Shown piece by piece: positions 46,978 to 58,447 of a stretch of 64,000 bases of DNA. Origin of the DNA: Lathyrus oleraceus (lineage: Eukaryota; Streptophyta; Magnoliopsida; Fabales; Fabaceae); assembly GCF_024323335.1 (NCBI RefSeq), contig NC_066584.1, forward strand, positions 420,833,819-420,897,818, given 5' to 3'. The notes under the pieces were generated by a model. That model did not search any database. It saw nothing but the letters and a program-made list of their open reading frames with translations, and was not told the origin of the DNA. Positions within the stretch are counted from its first letter, which is position 1. Every line of letters starts with the position of its first letter. The position numbers were made by a program, and so were the translations under genes.

Positions 46978-46983
46978 AATAAA
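46978..46983 (+). terminator. Predicted poly(A) signal of Tekay LTR
   Basis: AATAAA within AATTAATAAAAGAGC, about 130 bp before the LTR end; present in both LTRs. Confidence 0.5.
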
Positions 46984-47115
46984 AGAGCATGACAGTTATT
47001 ATGGTGAATGGTGTGAAGTGATTGTGTGACACCCTTAATTGCACCTTTACTCTGATGTATATATTTGTTGTTTTAAATTAAATATTTGGGGTATTTTAGA
47101 AGGGTGTTACATTAG

Positions 47116-47127
47116 TGGTATCAGAGC
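47116..47127 (+). promoter_or_regulatory. Primer-binding site (initiator tRNA-Met)
   Basis: TGGTATCAGAGC begins four bases after the 5' LTR. It is the complement of the plant initiator tRNA-Met 3' end, the usual primer of plant Ty3/gypsy and copia elements. Confidence 0.93.
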
Positions 47128-47234
47128 ATAGTCGGTCGAGTCGAGTCGTAATTATTATGTTCCCCTGTACGGGATAGGTGTTGTGTAACCCTATCAGTAC
47201 TTATTGTTTAGCTTGTTGGGTTTTCAGAATAGAG

Positions 47235-50200
47235 ATGGCTGGGAGAAGTAGAGACGATGCTACGATTGCTGAGGCTCTGGGTATGCTAGCTGGAGTACTT
47301 GGAGGGAATCCGAATGTTGTGGGAATGGGAGATGCTCGTCAACTGAGTGAGTTCTAGAAGAACAATCCTCCAATATTCAAGGGAGCATACGATCCAGATG
47401 GTGCTCAGAAGTGGTTGAAGGAGATTGAGAGGATCTTCCGAGTGACTGAGTGTGCCGATAACCAGAAGGTCAGGTTCGGTACGCATATGCTGTCAGAGGA
47501 AGCAGATGATTGGTGGGTTGCTACCCGCACTGAGTTGGAAGCTGCTGGAAGTACTGAGATCACTTGGGCGGTGTTCAGAGAGAGATTCCTGAGGAAGTAC
47601 TTTCCAGAGGATGTCAGAGGAAAGAAAGAGATAGAGTTCTTAGAATTGAAGCAGGGCAACCGGTCTGTTACTGAGTATGCTGCTAAGTTCACAGAGCTGT
47701 CGAAGTATTACACTCCCTATAACGAGGCTACTGGGGAATTTTCAAAGTGTGTGAAGTTTGAGAACGGGTTAAGTCCCGAGATTAAGCAGGCTATTGGATA
47801 TCAGCGGATCAGAGTGTTTTCTGATTTGGTTGACTGTTGCAGGATTTTTGAACAGGATACCAAGGCCAGAGCGGAGAGCTATCAGCAGAGGGTTGATAGG
47901 AAAGGCAAGAATCAGAATGATCGTGGAAAACCGTATGCAGCTGGCAAAGGTTTTCAGAGACAGAGTGGGATGAAGAGGCCTAGTGGGGGAGACTCTAGTG
48001 CCCCTGCTAAGTGTTACAGATGTGGTCAGGCTGGACATCGTGTCCATGAGTGTACCAGTGCTGAGAAGAAGTGTTTCAAGTGTGGGAAAGGTGGTCATTT
48101 GGCTGCAGAGTGCCGGTCGAAGACTGTGACTTGTTTCAACTGTGGAGAGGTGGGTCATATCAGTCCACAGTGTCCTAAGCCGAAGAAGGAGAATCAGTCG
48201 GGAGGCAAGGTCTTTGCTTTATCGGGTTCTGAGACTTTTGCAGATGATCGTTTGATCCGAGGTACGTGTTATATTAATGGCTTTCCTCTTGTAGCTATTA
48301 TTGACACCGGTGCGACTCATTCCTTTATATCTTTGGATTGTGCTGTGAAACTTGAATTAGAGATATCTGAGATGCATGGAAGTATGGTGATTGATACTCC
48401 TGCGAAGGGTTCAGTGACTACTACTTCAGTTTGTTTAAATTGTCCTTTGAGTATTTTTGGTAGAGACTTTGGAATGGACCTTGTGTGTCTTCCACTAGTA
48501 CAGGTTGATGTTATCCTGGGTATGAACTGGTTGGTGTTTAACCGAGTCTATATCAAATGTTTTGATAAGACTGTGATCTTTCCTGAGATTGAGGAAGGAA
48601 AGAGTTTATTTCTATCAGCAAGGCAGGTGAATGAGGCAGTAGCAGATGGGGCAGAGTTGTTTATGCTGTTAGCGACTTTGGAGGCTAAAGATAAACTGGT
48701 GATTTGCGATCTAGCCGTGGTGTGTGATTTTCCTGATGTGTTTCCTGAAGAAGTGAATGAATTACCACCAGAGCGTGAAGTTGAGTTCTCGATTGATTTG
48801 GTACCTGGTACTAGGCCGATATCTATGGCTCCGTACCGTATGTCTGCTGTTGAGTTAACTGAATTGAAGAGTCAGTTGGAAGATCTGTTGGATAAGAAAT
48901 TTATTCGTCCGAGTGTGTCGCCGTGGGGTGCACCAGTGTTATTGGTTAAGAAGAAAGAAGGTACTATGAGGTTGTGTGTGGATTACAGGCAACTGAATAA
49001 AGTGACGATCAAGAATCGATATCCTTTGCTGAGGATTGATGATTTGATGGATCAGTTGGTTGGTGCGAGTGTGTTCAGCAAAATAGATTTGAGGTCGGGA
49101 TATCATCAGATACGTGTGAAAACTGAGGATATTCAGAAGACTGCTTTCAGAACAAGGTATGGACATTACGAGTATTCCGTAATGCCTTTTGGTGTGACTA
49201 ATGCGCCTGGAGTATTCATGGAGTATATGAATAGGATTTTCCATCCGTATCTAGACCAGTTTGTTGTGGTGTTTATTGACGATATTTTGGTGTATTCGAA
49301 ATCTGAAGAAGAGCATGCTGAGCATTTGAGAATGGTTTTAAGAGTTCTACGAGAAAAGAAGTTATTTGCTAAACTGTCTAAGTGTGAATTTTGGTTAGAA
49401 GAGGTCAGTTTTCTTGGTCATGTGATTTCAAGAGGTGGTGTTGCTGTTGATCCTTCTAAGATAGAAGCGGTATCTAAGTGGGAAGCTCCGAAGTCAGTTT
49501 CTGAGATAAGGAGTTTTCTTGGACTTGCAGGTTATTATAGGAAATTCATTGAGGGATTCTCTAAGTTGGCGTTACCGTTGACGATGTTGACTAGAAAGGG
49601 GCAAGCGTTTGTTTGGGACTCAAAATGTGAAGAAGGTTTCCAAGAGTTAAAGAGAAGGTTAACTACTGCTCCTATTCTGATATTACCAAGTCCGTCGGAA
49701 TTATTTGAGGTTTACTGTGATGCTTCATTGTTGGGTTTGGGTGGTGTTTTGATGCAGAATAAGCAGGTTGTAGCTTATGCTTTGAGACAACTGAAGGTTC
49801 ATGAGAGGAACTATCCGACACACGATTTAGAGTTGGCAGCTGTGGTATTTGTTCTGAAGTTATGGAGGCATTACTTGTACGGGTCAAGATTTGAGGTTTT
49901 CAGTGACCATAAAAGTTTAAAGTATTTGTTTGATCAGAAAGAGCTGAATATGAGACAGAGGAGATGGTTAGAGTTTCTGAAGGATTATGACTTTGGATTG
50001 AATTACCATCCGGGTAAAGCAAATGTAGTGGCTGATGCATTGAGTCGGAAATCATTGCATATGTCTATGTTAATGGTTAAGGAACTGGATTTAATTGAGC
50101 AGTTTAGAGACTTGAGTTTGGTGTGTGAGAGTACTCACAATAGTGTTAAATTGGGAATGTTGAAGTTAACAAGTAGTATTCTGGATGAGATTAGAGAGGG

Positions 50201-51605
50201 TCAGAAATCCGATGTGTTTTTGGTTGATAAGTTGACTCTAGTGAATCAAGGTCAAGGTGGTAAGTTCAGAGTTGATGAGAATGGTGTTTTGAAATTTGGT
50301 AATCGGGTGTGTATTCCGGATGTTACCGAACTTAAGAAGAGTATTCTTGAGGAAGGACATCGTAGTGGCCTGAGTATTCATCCTGGAGCTACGAAGATGT
50401 ATCATGATTTGAAAAAGTTATTTTGGTGGCCGGGAATGAAAAGAGAAATTGCGAGTTTTGTTTATTCTTGTTTGACTTGTCAGAAGTCAAAGATCGAGCA
50501 TCAGAAGCCGTCTGGGCTAATGCAACCTTTGGCTATTCCAGAGTGGAAGTGGGACAGTGTCAGTATGGATTTTGTTTCTGGTTTACCGAGGACGATTAAG
50601 AATTTTGAAGCTATTTGGGTGATTGTTGACAGATTGACAAAATCGGCTCATTTCATTCCGATCAGAATGGATTATCCGTTAGAGAGATTAGCTGAGTTGT
50701 ATATTGAGAAAATTGTAAGTTTGCATGGTATTCCGTCTAGTATTGTTTCGGACAGAGATCCTAGATTTACATCGAAGTTCTGGGAAGGTTTGCAGAGGGC
50801 TTTGGGAACTAATTTGGGATTGAGTTCTGCATATCACCCGCAGACTGATGGTCAGACTGAGAGGACGATTCAGTCACTAGAGGATCTTTTGAGGGCTTGT
50901 GTTTTGGAAAAGGGAGGTGCTTGGGATAGTTATTTACCTTTGATTGAGTTTACCTACAACAATAGTTTTCATTCGAGCATTGGTATGGCACCGTTTGAAG
51001 CTTTGTATGGTAGGAGATGTCGGACACCTTTATGTTGGTATGAGTCCGGTGAGAGTGCTGTGATTGGACCGGAGATTGTTCAACAAACTACGGAAAAGAT
51101 TAAGATGATTCAAGAGAAGATGAGGATTGCTCAGAGTCGTCAGAAGAGTTATCACGACAAGAGGAGGAAGTCACTTGAGTTTCAAGAGGGAGACCATGTG
51201 TTTCTTCGTGTTACTCCGATAACTGGGGTTGGTCGAGCTTTGAAGTCGAAGAAGTTGACACCTCGATTTATTGGTCCTTATCAGATTTTGGAGAGGATAG
51301 GAGAGGTAGCCTATCGTATCGCTTTACCGCCGTCACTTGCGAATCTACATGAGGTTTTTCATGTGTCTCAGTTGAGGAGGTACATTCATGATCCGTCGCA
51401 TGTGGTCCAAGTAGATGATGTCCAGGTGAGAGATAACCTGACTGTTGAAACATCACCTATGAGGATAGAGGATCGAGAGTTGAAGCAGTTGCGGGGTAAA
51501 GAGATTGCTTTGGTGAAGGTAGCTTGGGGAGGACCAGCAGGTGGCAATGTGACTTGGGAACTTGAGAGTCAGATGAAGGAGTCTTATCCAGAGTTATTCG
51601 CTTGA
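47235..51605 (+). CDS. Tekay/Del Gag-Pol polyprotein with chromodomain; one in-frame amber codon
   Basis: ATG at 47235 opens the frame, TAG at 47355-47357 (codon 41) interrupts it, and it is then open to TGA 51603-51605; from the next Met (47415) it gives 1396 residues, used for numbering here. Gag: about 1-190. Three CCHC zinc knuckles: 200-213, 220-233, 240-253. Protease Asp-Thr-Gly at D297. RT active site FIDD with D622/D623. RNase H: D769, E806, D831, D874. Integrase: HHCC zinc finger (HRSGLSIH...CLTCQK), then D1052, D1113, E1149 (DD35E). C-terminal chromodomain from about 1348 ([17 protein letters not shown], ending SYPELF), which in chromoviruses is thought to steer integration to marked chromatin. 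Gag and Pol form one frame, as is usual in this clade. Apart from the stop, every catalytic residue is intact. Confidence 0.95.
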
Positions 51606-51634
51606 GGTATGTTTTCGAGGACGAAAACTCTTTT

Positions 51635-51647
51635 AGTGGGGGAGAGT
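51635..51647 (+). promoter_or_regulatory. Polypurine tract of Tekay
   Basis: AGTGGGGGAGAGT immediately before the 3' LTR. Confidence 0.88.
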
Positions 51648-53640
51648 TGTAACACCCCGATAAAAATAAGATAATTATTTAATTTAAGTTAATATTATAT
51701 TTATTAATTTAATTAAATAATTGGAATTATTGGATTATTATTATTATTATTATTATTATTGGAATAATAATTATTGGAAAATATATATAAGTTGGAAATA
51801 AGAAAAAGAGTCCATTTTTGGTAAAGAAAGGGTTTTACGTGGAAAGCAGAGAAGCGGCTGAAAAGCGGAAAAGGGCAAAGAGACAGAGCAAGAGGAAGAA
51901 GGTTGGAGAAGAGAAAAGCTTGGAGCTTAAAGATTTCCGGGTTAATTCAGGTAAGGGGGGTTTATCGTCGATTAATGGGTATTATGGGATAACATGTAAT
52001 GGGTAGTGATAAACCATTGATTTGACTCTAATTGGAATGATGCATGATGAAATTGTGAAATATTGGATGAACGAAAATTGGATTATAATTGAAGGGAATT
52101 CGTAGGAATTAGATGTAAAAATGTTAGAATTTGTGAAATCGAATAGGGGATAATTCGTGTTAGATGATATGAACGATTACTGTGTAAAATTGAATTGTAA
52201 GAGGTTGGAATTGGGAGATCTCGTAGCAGAGAAAACCATAGCAGATCTGGAAATCTGGTTTCTGGTCATACGCGTATGGCACTAGGCAATACGCGTATGA
52301 GATGGTCTGGTACGCGTATGGCACTAGGCATTACGCGTATGGATGAGGAAGATGATGTTTTGAACGTGGTTTGGTCTCTGTTGGTACGCGTATGGGGAAG
52401 TGGTACGCGTAGCATACGCGTATGAGATAGGTGGTACGCGTATGGGATTGGCTGAGAATTGGGCCATACGCGTATGGGACTAGGCAATACGCGTATGGGC
52501 AGGATTGTGATTTTTCTGTGCTGTTGTTGTGCAGTTTTGGTTGTTCAGCTGAGTAATGTAATTTAGCTGATGTATGATAGAGTAGGGATCATTTTCCGTT
52601 GTTTTGAGTAGTATAGGTATTAGTAGAGTGTGCTAAATGCTGTGATTGATTATGTGGTATGACATGATATGCATAATGTGGTGAATGTATCTATCATGTA
52701 TGAAATTATGAATGGACTGTTTATGGCTTAGAGTGTGAGCATATGTCCATTGTGGATGATTGTTGATGTTTGCATGACTAAGTGATTTAGCTTGCATATT
52801 GTGGCCTTTATGGTGGTAGCTAATTCCCATGGTGAGGAATTAGTGAGTTAGTATTGTGGATTGTTGTTGATGTTTGCATGCTAGGTGATTAGCGTGCATA
52901 GCATAGCCCTTGGGGTGGTAGCTAATTCCCATGGTGAGGAATTAGTGAGTGAGTCACTAGGTCTCAAATGAGTGGGACTAGTGGGCTTGGTAGCCGTATT
53001 TGGATTTGATCGGTGAGGTTGAACTATATGTTCACGAATAGTCGGTACCGCATGCATGAAGTCTCATTGCATAATGTATGTATGTATGGCGTATAATATG
53101 AATGGATGTATTCCAATATTATACGTGTGTTTTATGGTTGTGTTGAGTTTGAGTATGATGATGATGATGATTATGAGTTGATGTTGCCGTTGCTGAATGT
53201 GTGATCCGATTAGGGTGATTAATGTGTTAAATTACTTAACATGACATGATATTTTATAATGCTTATTATATCGATTGAGGAACTCACCCTTACAACTATT
53301 TTTCAGGTAACGAGCAGTGATTGAGTAGAAGCTAGTGCTTGGAGTCTAATGTAGTCTCCTTAGTGGGTCATGCTCTGATAGATGTAACATCGGGACGGGA
53401 TGTTTTACCTTGTTGAATAATTTTACATGTAATGTGTTACATGTTTTGCATGATTGATTTGATTTCTATCCGCTGCGTATTGTGCAAATGCTTTATGTTT
53501 TGAATTAATAAAAGAGCATGACAGTTATTATGGTGAATGGTGTGAAGTGATTGTGTGACACCCTTAATTGCACCTTTACTCTGATGTATATATTTGTTGT
53601 TTTAAATTAAATATTTGGGGTATTTTAGAAGGGTGTTACA
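51648..53640 (+). repeat. Tekay 3' LTR
   Basis: Same ends and content as the 5' LTR, with a longer ATT-type run (GGAATAATAATTATT insertion), a shorter ATG run near 53155-53170, and about seven single-base differences. Confidence 0.95.
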
Positions 53641-53645
53641 CCAGA
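53641..53645. repeat. Target site duplication CCAGA, right
   Basis: Second copy of the Tekay target duplication. Confidence 0.95.
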
Positions 53646-54814
53646 CATAGGTGACATTACACCTTACTGGGTTACGAACTCTTTGTATTCATTCTACTTT
53701 ATTTTTAGTTTAATTGTTACTACATTAATCTTGTTACACACATTGTCCAACACGTTGTGTCTGACATCTTTTCAGAAGGAGAACATAATTTCACTTTAGC
53801 AATTTCTTAGTGAGAAACACGTAATAACATATCAACACCATAAGAGATAGCGATAATAGTTTTAGCCTTCAAATTGTGTTGTTCTTTTTATTTTCCCTCT
53901 TTGATACATATTTCTCTAGATTTTTTCAAGCACATGATTAACTAGATGTGTGAGAACAAATATATATCCCCTTTAGAAAAGATTGATTTTAAGAACAGGA
54001 TAAAAACATAGATTAAGCAATAGAAAATATAAATGATACAAAAATAAAGCGATGAAGTAAGAGAGATCATAATAGAGGTGATCCTGCTTTGACCATAAAT
54101 CGCGTGGTTTACTCCATCTTTAAGAGTTTCCTCTTGAGATTTTCACAATCTACAACTTCAACTTTACGCAGATTCATCCCAACAACCTTACTCCATGCTT
54201 TATACATGTTAATCTTGCAACCTTTAAATTTATTACAACAACACAAGAGAAATAAGTTCTTGATTATACAAATATAGCACAGTAATAGAGAAACATAACT
54301 TTCCGATGAAGATTTTCACTTTCTCGGTACTAAGGCAATTCATAGTGAATAAATCTAATAACAAAATAAGAATGAGTGAGATGAAAGAGTAGATAGTTCA
54401 CAAAATTCATGATTTGAAAGTTAGGAAGGAATTCAATTATATAGAAAAAAATTTAGCTCAAAAAGGTAAAAATAATAGGCTTGGATGTTATCTAATCGAT
54501 TAGAAACACCAAACTAATCGATAAGATTGAGTTAGAAAATTAAACTATGATATGTTGCATACCTTAATAGATTAACAAGCTTTCTAATTGATTAGGAGAA
54601 AAACTGAAGCCTTAATCGATTAGAATGAAGGTATAATTGATTAGACAAAGAGTTTAGCTTTTTTAATTGATTAGAATTGCATCTTAATAGTTTAAGTATT
54701 TTCTACTATTGATTTTAAAAATATTTGAAAAAATATGAAGATTTTTAAAATGGTGGGTATCGCCTTAGTACTGCAAGAACTAGTCTTGCTTCATTTAAAT
54801 TCAACTAATCAAAT
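53646..54814. other. LTR-like noncoding DNA, continuation after Tekay
   Basis: No gene. Continues the sequence cut at 45126 (target site ...GCCCTCCAGA then CATAGGTGACATT). Between about 54490 and 54700 it carries a cluster of TAATCGATTA/TAATTGATTA words. It may be the rest of a Maximus/SIRE-like element, but no coding motif proves it. Confidence 0.5.
54490..54700. repeat. Cluster of TAATCGATTA-like palindromes
   Basis: About eight copies of TAATCGATTA or one- or two-base variants (TAATTGATTA, TAATAGATTA, TAATCGATAA) in some 210 bp; several are inside CTTAATCGATTAGAA or TCTAATCGATTAGA. Confidence 0.7.
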
Positions 54815-56004
54815 ACATTAAGCATAAGATCAAAGAAGCTTTGACATCTTGAATAGTTTTTGTTTGATTGATTTGACACTTTTTAACTCTTCAAAAAGAA
54901 ACTTGAATACTTTACTTTGAACTTCCTTCTTGATTGATGATACTTAGAATTTGTCATTTCCTTATTCAGTGTTAACATCAAAATATTTAGAAGACTTTAG
55001 CATGAACAACCCATAGAATCATAGATTATTCATGATACCATAGATAATTATGTTAATTTCTGCATGTGCTTGATCGTTGGCTTAATAGTGGCATAGTGAT
55101 ATGATTATGTTATTTTCTGCATGTGCTTGATCGTTGGCTTAATGGTGGCATAGTGATATGATTCTAGTTTTAGATGCTCATGTTTTAACAACATTCTATC
55201 ACAATTAAGCTTGTGAATTGCATGTCATTGTCAAACACGATACATCGGGGGATACAAAACTAGCATATAATTTTTTCCAACAGAACTTTCAAACTTGTTC
55301 TACCGTGATATTGGCTATTGGCTCCTCTCTATATACCATGTAAATACCATGTAAAGCAATCAACTTCCATTATTAGGAATTTAGTTACTCGAGGCCCAAC
55401 GAAAAAGGAAAAAAGATATCAACTCCACACATGTAGAAGTTGCATGGGTGAGAATATGGAGTGTAGTCTCTCAGTTAGGGTGTGGTTGAAACTTTTGTAC
55501 CTTTAACATTTATCGCTTCTCTTGAAAGAAATGGTGTTATCTTGTATAATGGTGGACTTGTACAATCCTCCCCTTATAGTAAAACTTGGATGTCAATTGC
55601 TCCTTTGTAGACCTTTTTCATCCACTCTACGAGCTTGTTTCCTGCTTAGTCACATAAGCATTGGTGTGATTTTTCTAAGACTTAATAAATCGTCTAGATT
55701 AACGAGTTTTTGACTTATATATCTTTATACTTTTTAGAATAATCCTTATATGTTAAAATAATTTTGATATGTTGTCCTTAACATAATAATCCCCGCGTAA
55801 AAAATAATTATAATTATTTTATTTTGCAGATTTGACTACAGATTTTAATGTTAAGGACGAAGATTGAAAGAATTTTAACTTTCAAGAAATATTTTTAAAA
55901 AATATATACATATACAAAAATAAAAAATTCGTTAAATTATCGGAATGATTGATATATTTAAGTCTTTCTTTTATCTGGTATAATTCCCCTAATACCATCA
56001 TTTA
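54815..56004. repeat. 1190-bp direct repeat, left copy
   Basis: Matches 57258-58447 over its full length with about three differences seen by eye (for example GTGTTAAC/GTGTCAAC near 54972, TGTAAAGC/TGAAAAGC near 55349). Contains a 57-bp tandem duplication (about 55048-55161). ORFs of 62 and 63 codons in both copies show no domain. Confidence 0.95.
55048..55161. repeat. 57-bp tandem duplication
   Basis: TGCATGTGCTTGATCGTTGG starts at 55061 and again at 55118, followed by CTTAATRGTGGCATAGTGAT in both; also present in the right copy of the 1190-bp repeat (about 57491-57604). Confidence 0.85.
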
Positions 56005-56449
56005 GATCGAAAAAGAATTACCGCATTAGGAAGGACATTACCTGGGTCAGAGTTCAGGTATATATTAAGTATCTTATTTTTGCTTATAATAGTGTTTGTT
56101 TTTTTGCTTATAATAGTGTTTGTAAGAAATTAACTATATATATATTGTTTGTTTTTCTGTGTAGTGTCCTCAGCAAAATAATTCGGTCGATTGCGGATTT
56201 TTTGTATTGAGATTTATGAGAGATATCATTGCATTGAATCGTATAGACATCCCAAAAATGGTATGGAATAATAACTTAGGGTTTATTTTAATATTATCAG
56301 ATAACTCATCTAATTTGTTACTAAATCATGAATATGTTTTATTCTCTTAATTGTAGTACTTTGAGGAATACAAATCTTACTCAAGAGCTCATTTGGATGA
56401 AATGAAGGATGAATTGTGTCAATTCATTGTTGATCAAAGAATCATATAG
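56005..56449 (+). pseudogene. ULP1/C48 cysteine protease, last exons, CACTA-borne
   Basis: Three segments join in one open frame by canonical GT-AG introns: exon to 56057 (truncated start), exon 56165-56260, exon 56357-56449 ending in TAG. The middle exon holds the family signature CPQQNNSVDCGFFVLRFMRD; the catalytic Cys is codon 56192-56194 and the preceding Gln would shape the oxyanion hole. The His and Asp of the triad should lie upstream and are lost, so it cannot be active. ULP1-type proteases cleave SUMO-like modifiers; copies inside CACTA and Mutator elements are common in plants. Remaining exons have no stop or frameshift, so truncation is recent or the sequence was long maintained. 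Confidence 0.85.
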
Positions 56450-56754
56450 CTAGGTTGTATATTGTTGTACATATATGTATGGAATGTTGTTGTTGTATGC
56501 TGTTGTTGTATATATGTTGTATATTGTTGTTGTACTTTTACTAAATCATGAATATGTTGTTGTATATTGTTGATCAAAGAATCATATATTAATGTTGTAT
56601 ATATGGAGGATTAATGTTGTATATAAATGGATTCATGTTGTATATATCAATGGATTAATGGTGTATAACATTGGATTAAAGGATGAAATCAATATGAATT
56701 TTACACTTTTGCAGCATGCGAACAGGTTACCAATTAAATATCCACTGTTTTTCA

Positions 56755-57215
56755 AACAAATTTTTTTAAAATAACTAACACTTTAAAGGGCGCTTTCTGT
56801 AGGAAGCGCCCTCTAAACACTTTACATTGAGAACTTTAGAGGGCGCTTTGTCCAGAAAGCGCCCTCTAAACACTTTACATTGACAACTTTAGAGGGCGCT
56901 TTCTGCAGAAAGCGCCCTCTAAAGTGTTAGTTATTTTAAAAAAATAAGCGCCCTCTGAACACTTTACATTGACAACTTTAGAGGGCGCTTTTTCCAGAAA
57001 GCGCCCTCTAAACACTTTACATTGACAACTTTAGAGGGCGCTTTTTCCAGAAAGCGCCCTCTAAGGTGTCCCTTTATGGACCACTCCAGAGGGCGCTTTT
57101 TTCATAAAGCGCACTATAATGTGGCCCTTTAGACAGCGCTTTCTCCAGGAAAACAAAGCGCTGTCTTTACCTATGCCAGCGCCACTTTAGAGGGCGCTTA
57201 AAAGCGCTGTTATAG
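56755..57215. repeat. CACTA subterminal palindrome array
   Basis: About six units of GAGGGCGCTTT, 4-8 bases, AAAGCGCCCTC, joined by TAAACACTTTACATTGA(C/G)AAC spacers. Two TTAAAATAACTAACACTTTA-like segments in opposite orientation (56764 and about 56920) make a larger inverted repeat around the first three units. Confidence 0.9.
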
Positions 57216-57257
57216 GCCAAAATAAGCGCCCTCTTTTCCCTTATTTGGCGTAGTGAA

Positions 57258-58447
57258 ACATTAAGCATAAGATCAAAGAAGCTTTGACATCTTGAATAGT
57301 TTTTGTTTGATTGATTTGACACTTTTTAACTCTTCAAAAAGAAACTTGAATACTTTACTTTGAACTTCCTTCTTGATTGATGATACTTAGAATTTGTCAT
57401 TTCCTTATTCAGTGTCAACATCAAAATATTTAGAAGACTTTAGCATGAACAACCCATAGAATCATAGATTATTCATGATACCATAGATAATTATGTTAAT
57501 TTCTGCATGTGCTTGATCGTTGGCTTAATAGTGGCATAGTGATATGATTATGTTATTTTCTGCATGTGCTTGATCGTTGGCTTAATGGTGGCATAGTGAT
57601 ATGATTCTAGTTTTAGATGCTCATGTTTTAACAACATTCTATCACAATTAAGCTTGTGAATTGCATGTCATTGTCAAACACGATACATCGGGGGATACAA
57701 AACTAGCATATAATTTTTTCCAACAGAACTTTCAAACTTGTTCTACCGTGATATTGGCTATTGGCTCCTCTCTATATACCATGTAAATACCATGAAAAGC
57801 AATCAACTTCCATTATTAGGAATTTAGTTACTCGAGGCCCAACGAAAAAGGAAAAAAGATATCAACTCCACACATGTAGAAGTTGCATGGGTGAGAATAT
57901 GGAGTGTAGTCTCTTAGTTAGGGTGTGGTTGAAACTTTTGTACCTTTAACATTTATCGCTTCTCTTGAAAGAAATGGTGTTATCTTGTATAATGGTGGAC
58001 TTGTACAATCCTCCCCTTATAGTAAAACTTGGATGTCAATTGCTCCTTTGTAGACCTTTTTCATCCACTCTACGAGCTTGTTTCCTGCTTAGTCACATAA
58101 GCATTGGTGTGATTTTTCTAAGACTTAATAAATCGTCTAGATTAACGAGTTTTTGACTTATATATCTTTATACTTTTTAGAATAATCCTTATATGTTAAA
58201 ATAATTTTGATATGTTGTCCTTAACATAATAATCCCCGCGTAAAAAATAATTATAATTATTTTATTTTGCAGATTTGACTACAGATTTTAATGTTAAGGA
58301 CGAAGATTGAAAGAATTTTAACTTTCAAGAAATATTTTTAAAAAATATATACATATACAAAAATAAAAAATTCGTTAAATTATCGGAATGATTGATATAT
58401 TTAAGTCTTTCTTTTATCTGGTATAATTCCCCTAATACCATCATTTA
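57258..58447. repeat. 1190-bp direct repeat, right copy
   Basis: Near-identical to 54815-56004; its left edge lies 2 bp from the CACTA end. Sequence continues to the right without a break, whereas the left copy changes into CACTA sequence at the same base. Confidence 0.95.

Larger units (their letters stand above)
45132..47111 (+). repeat. Tekay 5' LTR
   Basis: TGTAACACCC...GGGTGTTACA, a perfect 10-bp terminal inverted repeat. Contains an (ATT)n run, a TATA-like box (45250-45260), ten TACGCGTA palindromes, a two-unit 105-bp repeat and a poly(A) signal (46978-46983). Confidence 0.95.
45132..53640 (+). mobile_element. Complete Tekay/Del chromovirus (8509 bp)
   Basis: Has LTRs of 1980 and 1993 bp, a tRNA-Met primer-binding site, one long gag-pol reading frame with chromodomain, a polypurine tract and 5-bp target duplications. 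By eye the LTRs differ by about seven substitutions and a few indels (mostly in ATT and ATG microsatellites), so insertion is recent. One amber codon near the Gag start is the only coding defect found. Confidence 0.96.
56005..57255 (+). mobile_element. CACTA (En/Spm) transposon, 3' portion
   Basis: The right end is the CACTA terminal inverted repeat in complement (TTTGGCGTAGTG at 57244-57255). Inside are many GAGGGCGCTTT...AAAGCGCCCTC palindromes, typical subterminal repeats. The coding remnant at the left is a ULP1-like protease, often carried by plant CACTA elements. No left terminal repeat, transposase or clear 3-bp target duplication is found, so it is truncated at 56005. Confidence 0.88.

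Noticed and set aside
55318..55713. Small ORFs (62 and 63 codons) conserved in both 1190-bp repeats
   Set aside because: Conservation follows from the recent duplication; no domain, start context or homology seen.
56165..56449. Host SUMO protease gene
   Set aside because: It sits within a CACTA 3' end with the terminal repeat and subterminal palindromes, so it is transposon cargo.
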